The notes: generated by a model not told the origin, from the sequence alone. DNA of 64,000 bases from Enterococcus ureasiticus (GCF_001730285.1 NZ_MIJZ01000001.1:248001-312000); one strand, 5' to 3'. Shown: positions 51,789-61,450, counted from the first letter of the stretch. A program made the numbers and translations.

Positions 51789-51856
51789 GGCTCGTTCAGT
51801 CTCAACAGAAAAATAGAAAATTATGACTGAGGTGCTTTTTTTCCGATAGACTAGCC
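51789..51856 (-). repeat. Structured leader element, copy C (upstream of the LapA-like gene)
   Basis: Outer stem GGCT...AGCC with a conserved C-T mismatch and two or three more pairs; inner stem TCAGTC (51796-51801) with GACTGA (51825-51830). Ends 34 bp before the gene. It shares GCTCGTTCAG and CTAGC (plus-strand letters) with copy A, while the outermost pairs differ but remain complementary. Confidence 0.6.
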
Positions 51857-51872
51857 CGCACAATTAAATAAA

Positions 51873-52673
51873 TTATTTTTTGTTCAATATACCGCCAGCT
51901 AATAGATCTCCTAAATGTGGGAATAACGTATATAATCGATATGCACCTTCCATCATCCGTGGACGATTTATCTCTCGTTTACAAGTTCCCATGGCATTTA
52001 CAATTTCTTTCGCTAACTTATTAGGCTCCAGAACAAACAAATCTACAGAGGCTAAGTAGTCACCTGACGGATCAGCTTTATCAAAAAACTCTGTTTGAAT
52101 AGGTCCTGGATTGACCGTTGTAACAGAAATACCTAAGGGTTTTAATTCTAAACGCAACGCATTAGAAAAACCTAAAACTGCAAATTTTGTTGCAGAATAA
52201 ACAGTTGATTTTGCTGTGGCCATTTTTCCAGCCATAGATGCGATATTAATGATATGTCCAGTCCCTCTTTCGGCCATCTGGATCGCAGCTTTTTGAGTGA
52301 AGACCATCATACCTAAAACGTTCACTTCAAACATATTTCTAGCAACAGCTAAATCAATATCTACGAAATTTTCAAAAATACCAAAACCAGCATTATTGAC
52401 CAACACATCGATTGGCCCAACTTCTGCTTCGATTTTTTCAAAAACAGTCTCTACATTTTCTGGATCTGAAATATCTAATTGGAAAGAAAATGCTGTTTTT
52501 CCGCTTAGTTCTTCACACGTTTCCTTTACTTTGCCGATCAGATTGATTCTTCTAGCACAAACAACTACGATTGCCCCTTTTTTTGCGGCTTCATAACAAA
52601 TTTGTTCGCCTAAACCTGCTGATCCACCAGTTACTACAACTACTTTATCCGTCAAATCTTGTCCTTTATACAT
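51873..52673 (-). CDS. Short-chain dehydrogenase/reductase
   Basis: 266 residues, classical SDR. Cofactor motif TGGSAGLG (15-22), structural NNAG (93-96), catalytic Ser146, Tyr159 and Lys163 (YSATK). Arg41-Arg42 after beta-2 suggests NADPH preference. Substrate unknown. It starts 12 bp after rnz, so is probably cotranscribed with it. Confidence 0.92.
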   Translation of the reverse strand: MYKGQDLTDKVVVVTGGSAGLGEQICYEAAKKGAIVVVCARRINLIGKVKETCEELSGKTAFSFQLDISDPENVETVFEKIEAEVGPIDVLVNNAGFGIFENFVDIDLAVARNMFEVNVLGMMVFTQKAAIQMAERGTGHIINIASMAGKMATAKSTVYSATKFAVLGFSNALRLELKPLGISVTTVNPGPIQTEFFDKADPSGDYLASVDLFVLEPNKLAKEIVNAMGTCKREINRPRMMEGAYRLYTLFPHLGDLLAGGILNKK

Positions 52674-52685
52674 CCTAACTCCTCC

Positions 52686-53615
52686 TTACTCAGCTTTAAA
52701 TGGAATCTCCACAATTTCCATATCTTTCACGATTTTTGTGTTAGGAAAAATCTCTTTGGCTTCATTTTCTAATTGGATAATATCGCCAGTTAAATAACGA
52801 GCACTGATATGTGTCAATATTAGTTTTTCCACTTGGGCTTTCAACGCAACTTGTGCTGCCTGATGACTTGTGGAATGATAATAAGCTTTAGCCATTTTTT
52901 CTTCCTCTTTGTTGAATGTACTCTCGTGCACTAAGATATCCGCATTTTCTGCTAACGATACACTATTTGGTGTCTTTCTCGTATCACCAAGAATCGTAAC
53001 AATTCTGCCTTCTTTTTTTTCACCTACAAAGTCTTTTCCGTTGATTATGCGTCCATCTGGTAATTCTACAGATTCTCCACGCTTGATTTTGCCGTAAATT
53101 GGACCTGAGGGAATATTTAAAGCAGCTAATTTATCGACTTGTAATTCGCCTTCATGATCGGCTTCTACAATGCGATAACCAAAGCTCACAATACCATGAT
53201 CTAATAGCTTACACGTCACGGTGAATTGCTTATCGGAAAATACAACGCCTTCTTTGATTTCAATAAACGTTAAATCATATGAAAGACGCGTCTGCGAAAC
53301 TTTTAGCGCTGTCCTTACGAAATCCGCAATACCAGCTGGTCCGTAAATTTCTAATTTCTCATTTCCACCTTGGAACGAGCGACTGCTTAATAAACCAGGC
53401 AAGCCAAAAATGTGATCGCCATGCAAATGGGTAATAAAAATTTTTTCGATTTTTCTGGGACGAATATTACTTTTTAAAATTTGTAGTTGTGTCCCTTCGC
53501 CGCAATCAAATAACCACACTGCATTTCTTTCGTCTAATAATTTTAGAGCAATACTACTTACGTTACGATGTTTTGCTGGAACTCCAGCTCCTGTACCTAA
53601 AAATTGTAATTCCAT
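52686..53615 (-). CDS. rnz: Ribonuclease Z
   Basis: 309 residues. Metallo-beta-lactamase fold; zinc ligands [10 protein letters not shown] (His63, His65, Asp67, His68). Trims tRNA 3' ends lacking encoded CCA. The C-terminal [11 protein letters not shown] and LTHISARY elements are typical of short-form RNase Z. The SDR gene follows closely. Confidence 0.96.
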   Translation of the reverse strand: MELQFLGTGAGVPAKHRNVSSIALKLLDERNAVWLFDCGEGTQLQILKSNIRPRKIEKIFITHLHGDHIFGLPGLLSSRSFQGGNEKLEIYGPAGIADFVRTALKVSQTRLSYDLTFIEIKEGVVFSDKQFTVTCKLLDHGIVSFGYRIVEADHEGELQVDKLAALNIPSGPIYGKIKRGESVELPDGRIINGKDFVGEKKEGRIVTILGDTRKTPNSVSLAENADILVHESTFNKEEEKMAKAYYHSTSHQAAQVALKAQVEKLILTHISARYLTGDIIQLENEAKEIFPNTKIVKDMEIVEIPFKAE

Positions 53616-53683
53616 GGTCTACCTAACTTTCCTTAAACTTCTTCTTTATTTTAGAAGAAAGTTGCCGCTTTAGCAAATAATAT

Positions 53684-54979
53684 TTATTTTACAGGAAAAC
53701 GCAAAATAACAGTGGTTCCTTTTGGCGTGGTATCCGTTAGTTTGATTTCCCCTTGATGTTCATCCACGATCCATTTAGCAATAGCAAGACCAATGCCGTA
53801 ACCGCCCGTTTTACGATTACGAGATTCTTCTCCACGATAGAAACGTTCAAAGACTGCTGCTTTTTTCTCCTCATCGATACCGATACCTGTATCACTGATT
53901 TTAATTAACCATTCATTATTTTTAACACTTGAAAAAACAGTTATTTTCTCGCCAGGTGCGGTATATTTCAGTGCATTATCCAATAAAATGATCATTAATT
54001 GGTGAATTCTTTTTTTATCGAAAAATAGTTGCTGATCTTCACCTAAATCGATGACAAATTCTTTTTCTTCAGCTAAAGCTAATTCTTGATAAGGTAAAAG
54101 AACTGTATTCAAAAAGGTATTGATTTTAACAGCTTCTTTTTCTAAGGTCAGAGAATTGGAATCTGAACGAGCCAGTAAGAGTAAATCGCTTGTCAATTGG
54201 CTTAAACGCTGAACTTCGTCTAGTGAAAGAGCGATCGTTTCGGATTCTTCTAAAATCGTATGGTTTGGTTTAGTAAATAACTTTTCTAGCTTGGCTTGAA
54301 TGATTGTTAGTGGTGTTCTTAACTCATGAGAAGCATTTTCAACAAATTCTTGTTGTTTTTCCCAAGAAATCAAGATAGGTTTCATAAACCACTTAGAAAG
54401 AAAATAACTTAGAGCAATCGATAATAAACCAAAAATAATCATACAGATGATCAGTATTTGCTTAAACCGTTCCACGGTTCCTTTGATTGGATCGGTATTT
54501 ACTAGCAGTTGGATGTAAGCGACTTGATCTTGATTTTCAATAGGTAGAGTGATCGAGCGGAATTGCAACGAACGATCATTGCTGTCTTTAGTTTGGATAC
54601 TACTGATTTTACGTAAATTATCAGTTGATAATTTTAAATTTTGAAAATCATAAAAACGAGATCCTAACTCGGCTTCATTCAGTATTTCACCGTCTTTCGA
54701 CCAAAGAATCACTTGCTGTTGAAAATTATTGGGTGGTGGCGTATCAAATTTACCTAATTGAGGGGAATTCCCCTGTGATCGTTCAGTCTGTATCAGTTGA
54801 TGTTGTAAAAATTTTTGATCCTCCGCAAGTCGTTGTAAATCATGGTCCACTGTTTGGTAAATGGAGGTTTGTACTAGCTGAAAAACGATCAAACCCAAGA
54901 TCAGAAAAATACTTGCAAATGAAATTAAGTTTATCAAGAAATAATTAAATCTTTGTTTTTTGCTTAGTTGTTTATTCAT
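53684..54979 (-). CDS. Sensor histidine kinase (CiaH-like)
   Basis: 431 residues. Membrane helices at about 15-38 and 174-196 enclose an extracytoplasmic sensor of about 135 residues rich in Gln/Asn. Phosphoacceptor His218 (ENASHELRTPLT), N box (LLDNALKYT), G boxes (DTGIGI, GGYGIGLAIAK). It overlaps the regulator gene by 4 bp. CiaH is suggested by pairing with the CiaR-like regulator; the signal is unknown. Confidence 0.88.
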   Translation of the reverse strand: MNKQLSKKQRFNYFLINLISFASIFLILGLIVFQLVQTSIYQTVDHDLQRLAEDQKFLQHQLIQTERSQGNSPQLGKFDTPPPNNFQQQVILWSKDGEILNEAELGSRFYDFQNLKLSTDNLRKISSIQTKDSNDRSLQFRSITLPIENQDQVAYIQLLVNTDPIKGTVERFKQILIICMIIFGLLSIALSYFLSKWFMKPILISWEKQQEFVENASHELRTPLTIIQAKLEKLFTKPNHTILEESETIALSLDEVQRLSQLTSDLLLLARSDSNSLTLEKEAVKINTFLNTVLLPYQELALAEEKEFVIDLGEDQQLFFDKKRIHQLMIILLDNALKYTAPGEKITVFSSVKNNEWLIKISDTGIGIDEEKKAAVFERFYRGEESRNRKTGGYGIGLAIAKWIVDEHQGEIKLTDTTPKGTTVILRFPVK

Positions 54980-55665
54980 GCTCCATCCCCTTCAGGCACT
55001 TCAAAAAGATAGCCAACATTACGCAGGGTTTTGATCCAGCGATCAATTCCAAAGGGTTTTAAATTCTTTCTAAGGTTGCTCATATAAACCTCGACCACGG
55101 TTAACGTCGTGTCTGATTGAAATCCCCAAATTCGATCGAACAATTGATCTTTGGTGATGATTCGTCCCTGATTTTGCATTAGATAATGTAATAAGTCGAA
55201 TTCTTTGCCTTGAAGTGTGAGTTCATTTCCTTTAAAACTAGCTTGTCGATTATCAAGATCCAAACACAACTCATTAACAACTAACTCATTTTTACCATTC
55301 ATCCCTAATGAGCGACGTGCTAGAGCTTGGACACGTAGTAATAATTCTTCTCGATGGAATGGTTTCGTTAGATAATCATCGCCCCCATTTTTAAAGCCAT
55401 TCACTTTATCTTGTAACGCATCTTTGGCGGTTAAAATCAAAACTGGCGTATAGATATTTTTCTTTCTTAAAGCTGTTAAGACTTGCTCACCAGACATTGA
55501 AGGCAACATCAAATCTAGCACGATCAGATCATAAATCCCTCGTTCGCCCTCATATAACGCCTCTGCTCCATCATAAACTTGAACGATTTCACCGATTTCA
55601 GATAAAATTTCTAAAATACTGTCTGATAGGATTTCGTCATCTTCTACTAATAGTATTTTCAGCAT
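54976..55665 (-). CDS. OmpR-family response regulator (CiaR-like)
   Basis: 229 residues. Receiver with Asp9/Asp10, phosphorylated Asp51 (LIVLDLMLP) and the LTKPF lysine; winged helix from about 130 with GKEFDLLHYLM and SNLRKNL. The receiver (LLVEDDEILSDSI, YDLIVLDLMLPSMSG, GDDYLTKPF) resembles streptococcal CiaR. The start is only 21 bp after a terminator hairpin with no room for a promoter, so expression likely depends on read-through from upstream genes. A CiaR-box-like promoter lies about 4 kb upstream. Confidence 0.88.
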   Translation of the reverse strand: MLKILLVEDDEILSDSILEILSEIGEIVQVYDGAEALYEGERGIYDLIVLDLMLPSMSGEQVLTALRKKNIYTPVLILTAKDALQDKVNGFKNGGDDYLTKPFHREELLLRVQALARRSLGMNGKNELVVNELCLDLDNRQASFKGNELTLQGKEFDLLHYLMQNQGRIITKDQLFDRIWGFQSDTTLTVVEVYMSNLRKNLKPFGIDRWIKTLRNVGYLFEVPEGDGA

Positions 55666-55686
55666 TTGTTTTCACATCCTTATAAT

Positions 55687-55731
55687 CAAAAAAAGAAGAC
55701 GAGGAGAAATAATTTCTTTGTCACGTCTTCT
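55687..55731 (-). terminator. Hairpin between the DUF1269-like gene and the response regulator
   Basis: AGAAGACG (55694-55701) pairs with CGTCTTCT (55724-55731) around a 22-base loop; T-run on the minus strand. Possibly leaky. Confidence 0.65.
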
Positions 55732-55768
55732 AGCTTATTTATTTATTCATTTTACCATTAATTATCGA

Positions 55769-56341
55769 TTAATTTTCGTTTTTTTCATTTGAATCTTGTT
55801 TTTTATCTTGCCAAGATTTTTTTGCTGAATCTGTTGTTTCCTTTTCTACATCTTTGGCATCTGTTATTTCTTTTTCCACATCTTCAAAGTCTAAACGAGT
55901 GATTTCCCCACCTAATTCGTTCATGATCAATTGGTTTAATGGGCGATTGTCGTCTTCTTCAGCAATCAAGATCAAGCCCGTTTCCCCATCACCGATTTGC
56001 TTCGTTACATGTTCAAAGACTGTTTGGGCACCTTGGATTTCTTTGGCATCTTGAGAAGCTCCGAATATGCTTCCTGCAAACCAGCCCAGTAGAATGCCTA
56101 AAGGACCACCTAGTATACCGATCAGCATCCCGATCATACTATTCTTTGCTGTATGATTATTGCCTGTAAAATCAAGGAAATCATCAATTTTAAACTGATG
56201 AACCCCATCGTTTACATGGGTTACCACTGCCATTTGTTCGCCTTTTATTTTTTTCTCAGCATACAATTTTTTTATTTCTGAAAATGCTTGGTAAGCTTGG
56301 CTTTCTACTTCAAAATGCATAATAATAACTCGTTTGGACAT
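55769..56341 (-). CDS. DUF1269-like protein with glycine-zipper membrane segment
   Basis: 190 residues. An alpha/beta N-terminal part (RVIIMHFEVESQAYQAFSEI), a Gly-rich hydrophobic segment (about 67-95, MLIGILGGPLGILLGW), and an acidic tail with two copies of DVEKE(I/T)TD. Resembles DUF1269/YflT-type stress proteins. Lies between the lipoprotein gene and the two-component genes on the same strand. Function unknown. Confidence 0.72.
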   Translation of the reverse strand: MSKRVIIMHFEVESQAYQAFSEIKKLYAEKKIKGEQMAVVTHVNDGVHQFKIDDFLDFTGNNHTAKNSMIGMLIGILGGPLGILLGWFAGSIFGASQDAKEIQGAQTVFEHVTKQIGDGETGLILIAEEDDNRPLNQLIMNELGGEITRLDFEDVEKEITDAKDVEKETTDSAKKSWQDKKQDSNEKNEN

Positions 56342-56410
56342 ACGACCACCTCGTTCTATTTGATATCCTTATTCTATCAATAAACTAGTCATTAAAGCAA
56401 TGAAAATCAA

Positions 56411-58285
56411 TTATCTAGGTGGTTGACCGCCTGGCCCTTCACCCATTTGATTGCCTGTGACTTCTGTGCCAGATTGATCAACTGATGTTAAGATGTTATT
56501 GATTGAAATTTTTGTCAGTTCTGTACCATCTGAATAGCTTCCTTTGCTGTACAAACCATTTTTCGTTGTCCCAGAATCTTTCCCACCTGTTGATAATGTC
56601 ACTGTTTCACCAACTTTTAGATCTGGTGAACTGATTGCGATATGAGAAAAATCCTTCTCCGGTGCAAATGACATAATCGTATTTCCTGCAGCATTTTTAA
56701 GATTGACCAAAGTACCTGCTTTTTGAGTATCATCAAAGTAAAGACTCAGTGCTGCTTGAGAAGAAGCATCGCTAGTGCTCATTGCCATCCCAGAACTACC
56801 GCTTGCAGCAAATATTCCGCCATCCATTGTAAAGGTTCCATCGTAATCAAGCGCTCCATTGCCATCATCAGTTGGGCCATTTACGATTAGCGTACCTGCA
56901 GTCATCCGAACATCTCCGTTACTGTCGATCCCATCACCATCTGCATTTACATAGGTCGTCCCACCATTTATTTCTATAAATTTAGTACTATCTCCGCCAC
57001 CACCTGGCTGTCCACCGCCAGGTTCACCAAATGAATCTGCACCGAATTGTCCTTCCTGCTCTTCTTCACCAGAGCTACCGCCAGCTGCATTGATGCCATC
57101 ATCTGATGCATTTACAGAAATATCGCCGTCGTTGATCGTTACAGTCGCACCTTCCAATCCCTCATAAGAATGACTAACCGTTATCTTCCCTTTATTGATC
57201 AGTAAATCTGTATCTGCATGGATACCATCATCACCGCTTGCTAATGTGAAGGTCCCGTTATTAATCGTAACCACCGCATTTGAGTGAATTGCATCATCAG
57301 CCGTGTTTAAATCAAAGGTTCCATCATCTACAATGATATTTCCGGAAGCTTTTAATCCTTTGTAACTTGTTGTTGTATCAATTGATTGATCATCGTAACC
57401 CTCAGCAGTTTGTATCTTGATATCAGATTTCGCAATTGATAAATTCGTTTCCGCTTGAATTCCATCATTGCCTGATTGAATCGTAAATGTTCCGCCATCT
57501 ATTGCGATCCAGCCCTTGTCTGCGTCTGTGCTATTATTTGCTTGAATACCGTCGCCTTCTGTGGTCTTTAAAGAGAAGGTTCCATTTGCAATCGATACGG
57601 AGTCTTTGCCTTTGATTGCATTATTTTTGGCGGTAACATTCAGGGTGCCATTAGTGATAACTAAATCGTCCTTACTGCGAATACCATTACTATAATTGCC
57701 AGTAACTTCTAAAGTTCCAGTACCATTTATCGTTAAGTCGTCTTTACTAAAAAAAGTAGCATCTGGTTCTGTTTCATCTGCTGAAGCAAACGTATAATTG
57801 CTGCCGTCTGAAAGACTATTTTTTGTACCTTCTGCTAAAGTTGTGATTACTTTTTTTGCTTGTTCAATATAGATTGCTGAAGATGAATTATTAGTTATTG
57901 AAACATTATCCAACACTAAATGAACCGTTTCTTCATTAGCATTGATTTTTATTTGCCCTTTGTAATTTCCTGATAAAATGTACGTCCCACCTGCAGTAAT
58001 TGAAATGGTATTATCTTTTTCAGAAACACCTGATCCATCTATTTTACTTCCAGAGTCTTTTAATTCAATTTTTGTCGCTGTATTTTCATCGTAACTTTCA
58101 TCAAAATCTTCTTCGTCATAATCGCCATATCTATTTTCAGATGATTTTTTTGCTTCCTGAACCGTAACAACTTGTTCTTTACTTTTCGAAGTTGCAGTTG
58201 TTGTACTCGTTGCTTGTTTTGCACATCCAGTAAATAGAATGAGTAAAATCGTTAAAGCGGCGACACCAAATTTCGTTTTTTTCAT
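56411..58285 (-). CDS. Secreted lipoprotein with Cthe_2159-type parallel beta-helix
   Basis: 624 residues from the ATG at 58285 (RBS GGTGG; a GTG at 58294 lies within it). Signal peptide with lipobox LFTG-Cys21. The body is dozens of short beta-helix turns rich in Asn/Asp/Gly (SNGIRSKDDL, GDDGIHADTDLL, SDDGINAAGG), matching the carbohydrate-binding Cthe_2159 family, which binds acidic or cellulosic polysaccharides with calcium. A Gly/Glu-rich loop sits about two thirds along. Third gene of the VTC-DUF4956 operon, 9 bp after DUF4956. Confidence 0.85.
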   Translation of the reverse strand: MKKTKFGVAALTILLILFTGCAKQATSTTTATSKSKEQVVTVQEAKKSSENRYGDYDEEDFDESYDENTATKIELKDSGSKIDGSGVSEKDNTISITAGGTYILSGNYKGQIKINANEETVHLVLDNVSITNNSSSAIYIEQAKKVITTLAEGTKNSLSDGSNYTFASADETEPDATFFSKDDLTINGTGTLEVTGNYSNGIRSKDDLVITNGTLNVTAKNNAIKGKDSVSIANGTFSLKTTEGDGIQANNSTDADKGWIAIDGGTFTIQSGNDGIQAETNLSIAKSDIKIQTAEGYDDQSIDTTTSYKGLKASGNIIVDDGTFDLNTADDAIHSNAVVTINNGTFTLASGDDGIHADTDLLINKGKITVSHSYEGLEGATVTINDGDISVNASDDGINAAGGSSGEEEQEGQFGADSFGEPGGGQPGGGGDSTKFIEINGGTTYVNADGDGIDSNGDVRMTAGTLIVNGPTDDGNGALDYDGTFTMDGGIFAASGSSGMAMSTSDASSQAALSLYFDDTQKAGTLVNLKNAAGNTIMSFAPEKDFSHIAISSPDLKVGETVTLSTGGKDSGTTKNGLYSKGSYSDGTELTKISINNILTSVDQSGTEVTGNQMGEGPGGQPPR

Positions 58286-58294
58286 TATATCCAC

Positions 58295-58972
58295 CTACAA
58301 TTCTTCTCTATTTGTTGAAACTTTCCCTGAAACAATTGTTAAGTTGCCATTTCTCACACGCATAGCATCCATTAATTCTTTTTCCATCTGACTATCTTTT
58401 AGCGTGATTCGATAACGTAGTTCGTATAAACTGCCCATATTGGTTGTTTTCACTGAATCTAAATTAGCAGAGTATGTGTATTCCTGAAATAAGTCATCAA
58501 ATAATCCTGGATAATCTAAATCTTCTGGAATCGTGATTTTCACTTCCCGTTCCGCTACTTTTTGCTTTTCACCAAAATGAATCGTATTTAAAAGTAGTAA
58601 AAACAGCGCAATAATCATAGAAAATAAAGCAATATAGCCGACATAGCCCATTCCTGTAGCAAGACCAATCCCCATCGACCAAAAGATACTAGTAATTTCT
58701 CTAGCACCGCCTGCCACTGAACGAAATCGGATTAAACTAAACGCTCCTAAAACGGCGACCCCTGTACCTAAATTACCATTGACCAACATAATAACCAATT
58801 GAACTAAGACAGGTAAAACAGCTAAAGTAATCACAAAGTTTTTACTATAAACATTTCTATACATATGAACACAGGCCACTAAAAGACCTAATAAAACCGA
58901 CGTAACAATACAAACTAAAAGTTGTTTGAATGACAAATCAACTGAACTTTCTACTAATAAACTAGACAACAT
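58295..58972 (-). CDS. DUF4956 multi-pass membrane protein
   Basis: 225 residues from the ATG at 58972, nine bases after AAAGGAG; it overlaps the VTC-like gene by 11 bp. Four to five membrane helices in residues 15-132, with the conserved loop GAFSLIRFRSVAGGAREIT, then a cytoplasmic alpha/beta tail (about 140-225). Function unknown. Its tight coupling to a VTC-fold protein recalls how eukaryotic VTC polymerases are tied to membrane subunits that thread polyphosphate across the membrane; that analogy is inference. Confidence 0.85.
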   Translation of the reverse strand: MLSSLLVESSVDLSFKQLLVCIVTSVLLGLLVACVHMYRNVYSKNFVITLAVLPVLVQLVIMLVNGNLGTGVAVLGAFSLIRFRSVAGGAREITSIFWSMGIGLATGMGYVGYIALFSMIIALFLLLLNTIHFGEKQKVAEREVKITIPEDLDYPGLFDDLFQEYTYSANLDSVKTTNMGSLYELRYRITLKDSQMEKELMDAMRVRNGNLTIVSGKVSTNREEL

Positions 58973-59690
58973 ACTGAAAATCTCCTTTGCAATATAAGTA
59001 ACGTTGATATGTTTGAGCATATTTTGAAAATGATGTTGGATAAATGTCAAGCTCTGCTAAAATTTCTGAAAACCAGATTGGATAAGCGCCTAAGGCCTTT
59101 ACTTCCATTAAAACATCAATCTCTGGTGCTACTCTTTCACCTTGATCATCTAACGTATGGGTTAATTGTTCTTCTCGATAACGGATATTAAAATCAAAAG
59201 TAATCCGAAAATCTTCGTTTTCTGAGTCAAATAATGCTCGCCGATCATATGCAATCATCACTTTAGGTTCTAATCTTTTGCGTGCGACTAACCAATCAAT
59301 TTCCTGTTTGATTTGTTGGTCTTTAGTCGTTTTCAACTTAACGGAATGTGGCTTTTGGATATAACTTTTCGCCGATTGATAAGACAAAGCAACCCTTCTT
59401 TTATATACGACACCACTAACTTTCTTTTTTATTTCAAGAAAAACAGTCGACTCTTCTTGGGGAATGCCGTAGCTTCTGATCCTGAATTTTTCTTTGTAGA
59501 CTGGCTTTCCTATCGATTGTCGAATCATCTCATAATCTTGTGTATCAAAATAAATAGAAATGATTGTATGTAATCCATATTCGTCTTCTTGCATATAGGA
59601 TTTTAATTTTTCTCTCAATTGATGATACATCGTATTAGTCAATGCATATTTTTTTTCTTTTCTTTGAAAACTATTTTTTAGTTTAACCAT
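58962..59690 (-). CDS. VTC-domain (polyphosphate-polymerase-fold) protein
   Basis: 242 residues from the ATG at 59690, seven bases after AAAGGAGG; the frame open to 59909 is promoter/leader. Tunnel-fold signature residues line up with VTC4-type enzymes: Lys13/Lys14 (RKEKKYAL), Arg70 and Arg72 (KFRIRSYG), Glu86 and Lys88-90 (FLEIKKK), Lys97-Arg99, Arg150 (AYDRRA), Arg162 (FRITFD), Glu196 and Lys198 (MEVKAL), Lys223 (SKYAQTY). Likely binds or makes a polyphosphate-type chain; no SPX domain. First gene of a three-gene operon. Confidence 0.86.
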   Translation of the reverse strand: MVKLKNSFQRKEKKYALTNTMYHQLREKLKSYMQEDEYGLHTIISIYFDTQDYEMIRQSIGKPVYKEKFRIRSYGIPQEESTVFLEIKKKVSGVVYKRRVALSYQSAKSYIQKPHSVKLKTTKDQQIKQEIDWLVARKRLEPKVMIAYDRRALFDSENEDFRITFDFNIRYREEQLTHTLDDQGERVAPEIDVLMEVKALGAYPIWFSEILAELDIYPTSFSKYAQTYQRYLYCKGDFQYVV

Positions 59691-59715
59691 TTTATTTCCT
59701 CCTTTGACTGAATTT

Positions 59716-59748
59716 ATTATATAAAAGGAAACATAAATGAACCTTAAA
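59716..59748 (-). promoter_or_regulatory. CiaR-box-like promoter of the VTC-DUF4956-lipoprotein operon
   Basis: On the minus strand TTTAAG (59743-59748), 5 bp, TTTATG (59732-59737), 10 bp, TATAAT (59716-59721). This equals the pneumococcal CiaR arrangement (NTTAAG-N5-WTTAAG, then -10 about 10 bp later) with one mismatch in the second repeat. There is no good -35, as expected for an activated promoter. Confidence 0.6.
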
Positions 59749-59883
59749 GCCAAAAAGAAAAAAACACCTAAATAGTTTTTTATTTTGTTTTTTACTCCAA
59801 CATTAACTATCACACCATACTTTATACCTATCGATTCCTGTTGAAGTTGTTTCGTTTCCTTTTGATTGCTAAAAATCACTATA

Positions 59884-59917
59884 AACAAAAAAAGAGCCGA
59901 TGAATTCATCAGCTCTC
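59884..59917 (-). terminator. Terminator after obgE
   Basis: The near-palindrome AGAGCCGATGAATTCATC with AGCTCT (59893-59916); T-run on the minus strand. Confidence 0.82.
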
Positions 59918-59934
59918 TTGTTGCATTTACTCTT

Positions 59935-61248
59935 TTATTCTACAAATTCAAATTCATATTCTCCGATGCGAACGATGTCTCCATCTTTCGCTCCACGAGC
60001 TCGTAATGCTTCATCGATTCCCATACCACGTAATTGACGTGCAAATCGCATAACACTTTCATCGTGTTCAAAGTTAGTCATTTGGAATAATTTTTCCAGC
60101 GAATCTCCAGATAGAACCCATGTAGCATCAGGATCACGGTCGATCGTAAATTCTGGTCCTTCAGGTTGGAAACCATAATGAACAGTATCTTCCACGATTT
60201 CTTCCTCATATAATGGGAATTCTGGCGTTACATCGATCAAATCAGCTGTTGCGTTAAGCAAAGGTTCGATTCCTTTACGTGAAACACCAGAGATTGGGAA
60301 AATCGGCAGATGATCTGCATACTCATCTGTCCGTTCTTTTTCGATTTTTTCTTTGAATTTCTTCAAATTTTCTTCTGCTTCTGGCATATCCATTTTATTT
60401 GCTACGATGATTTGTGGACGTTCCATCAAACGCATGTTATGAGACGCTAGCTCTTTATTAATTGCTAGATAATCTTCATAAGGATCGCGTCCTTCCATGC
60501 CACTCATATCGATTACATGTAGAATAACTCTAGTCCGCTCGATATGGCGCAAAAACTGTGTTCCAAGGCCAACACCTTGAGATGCCCCTTCAATCAATCC
60601 TGGTAAATCTGCTGCAGCAAAGCTTCGTCCATCACTTGTTGACACCATTCCAAGGTTAGGAACTAATGTAGTAAAATGATAAGCACCAATTTTAGGACGA
60701 GCGGATGAAATAACTGATAGCAAAGTAGATTTTCCAACAGATGGGAAACCAACTAAACCAACATCAGCTAAAACTTTCAATTCTAATTCGATTTTTCTTT
60801 CTTGACCTGGTTCGCCATTTTCAGCGATTTCAGGTGCTGGATTTTTAGCAGAAGCAAAACGAATATTGCCTCGGCCGCCTCGGCCGCCTTTAGCTACAGT
60901 CAGTGTTTGACCATTTTCAATCAAATCTCCGATCAACGTACCTGTCTCAGCATCACGAACCGTTGTACCTGGCGGAACTTTTACAAAGGTATTTTCTGAA
61001 CCACGGCCATGCATCCCTTTACTCATCCCATTTTCACCAGGTTGTGCTTTAAAATGACGATTAAAACGGAAATCCATCAAAGTACGTAATCCTTCTTCTA
61101 CAACAAGAATCACATCTCCGCCTTGACCTCCATCTCCTCCGGCAGGTCCGCCATCTGGTACATATTTCTCTCTACGAAAGGCAACCATTCCGTCTCCGCC
61201 CTTACCGGCTTTGACATCGATTGTTACCTGATCTAAAAACATGGACAT
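59935..61248 (-). CDS. obgE: GTPase Obg
   Basis: 437 residues. Glycine-rich Obg domain (1-158, e.g. [15 protein letters not shown]), G domain with [13 protein letters not shown] and NKMD, and a C-terminal OCT domain (about 360-437) usual in Firmicutes. Essential GTPase in 50S assembly and stringent-type control. RBS AGGAGG. Probably monocistronic. Confidence 0.97.
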   Translation of the reverse strand: MSMFLDQVTIDVKAGKGGDGMVAFRREKYVPDGGPAGGDGGQGGDVILVVEEGLRTLMDFRFNRHFKAQPGENGMSKGMHGRGSENTFVKVPPGTTVRDAETGTLIGDLIENGQTLTVAKGGRGGRGNIRFASAKNPAPEIAENGEPGQERKIELELKVLADVGLVGFPSVGKSTLLSVISSARPKIGAYHFTTLVPNLGMVSTSDGRSFAAADLPGLIEGASQGVGLGTQFLRHIERTRVILHVIDMSGMEGRDPYEDYLAINKELASHNMRLMERPQIIVANKMDMPEAEENLKKFKEKIEKERTDEYADHLPIFPISGVSRKGIEPLLNATADLIDVTPEFPLYEEEIVEDTVHYGFQPEGPEFTIDRDPDATWVLSGDSLEKLFQMTNFEHDESVMRFARQLRGMGIDEALRARGAKDGDIVRIGEYEFEFVE

Positions 61249-61450
61249 ATTTTGTCCTCCTATCTTAAAGAAATTGGGATAAAGTGTTTCATATCCGAAA
61301 ATAAAAGAAACCTATCTCACCATTTCTTCAGGTTTTACATTTTTTACAGTTCTAGTAGTTTGTATGGTTTCGCTTTTCAATAACATTATCTGTTTGAAAG
61401 CCTTTCTTATTGTAAAGGTTAAACCTGAATTTGTCTAGCCAAATTCGTTT

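Noticed and set aside
58973-59050. Upstream extension of the DUF4956 protein overlapping the VTC-like gene by 89 bp
   Set aside because: The ATG at 58972 has AAAGGAG at suitable spacing and leaves a normal 11-bp overlap.
59691-59909. N-terminal extension of the VTC-like protein with an apparent membrane helix
   Set aside because: The strong RBS AAAGGAGG sits directly before the ATG at 59690, and the extension contains the likely promoter TATAAT and CiaR-like repeats.
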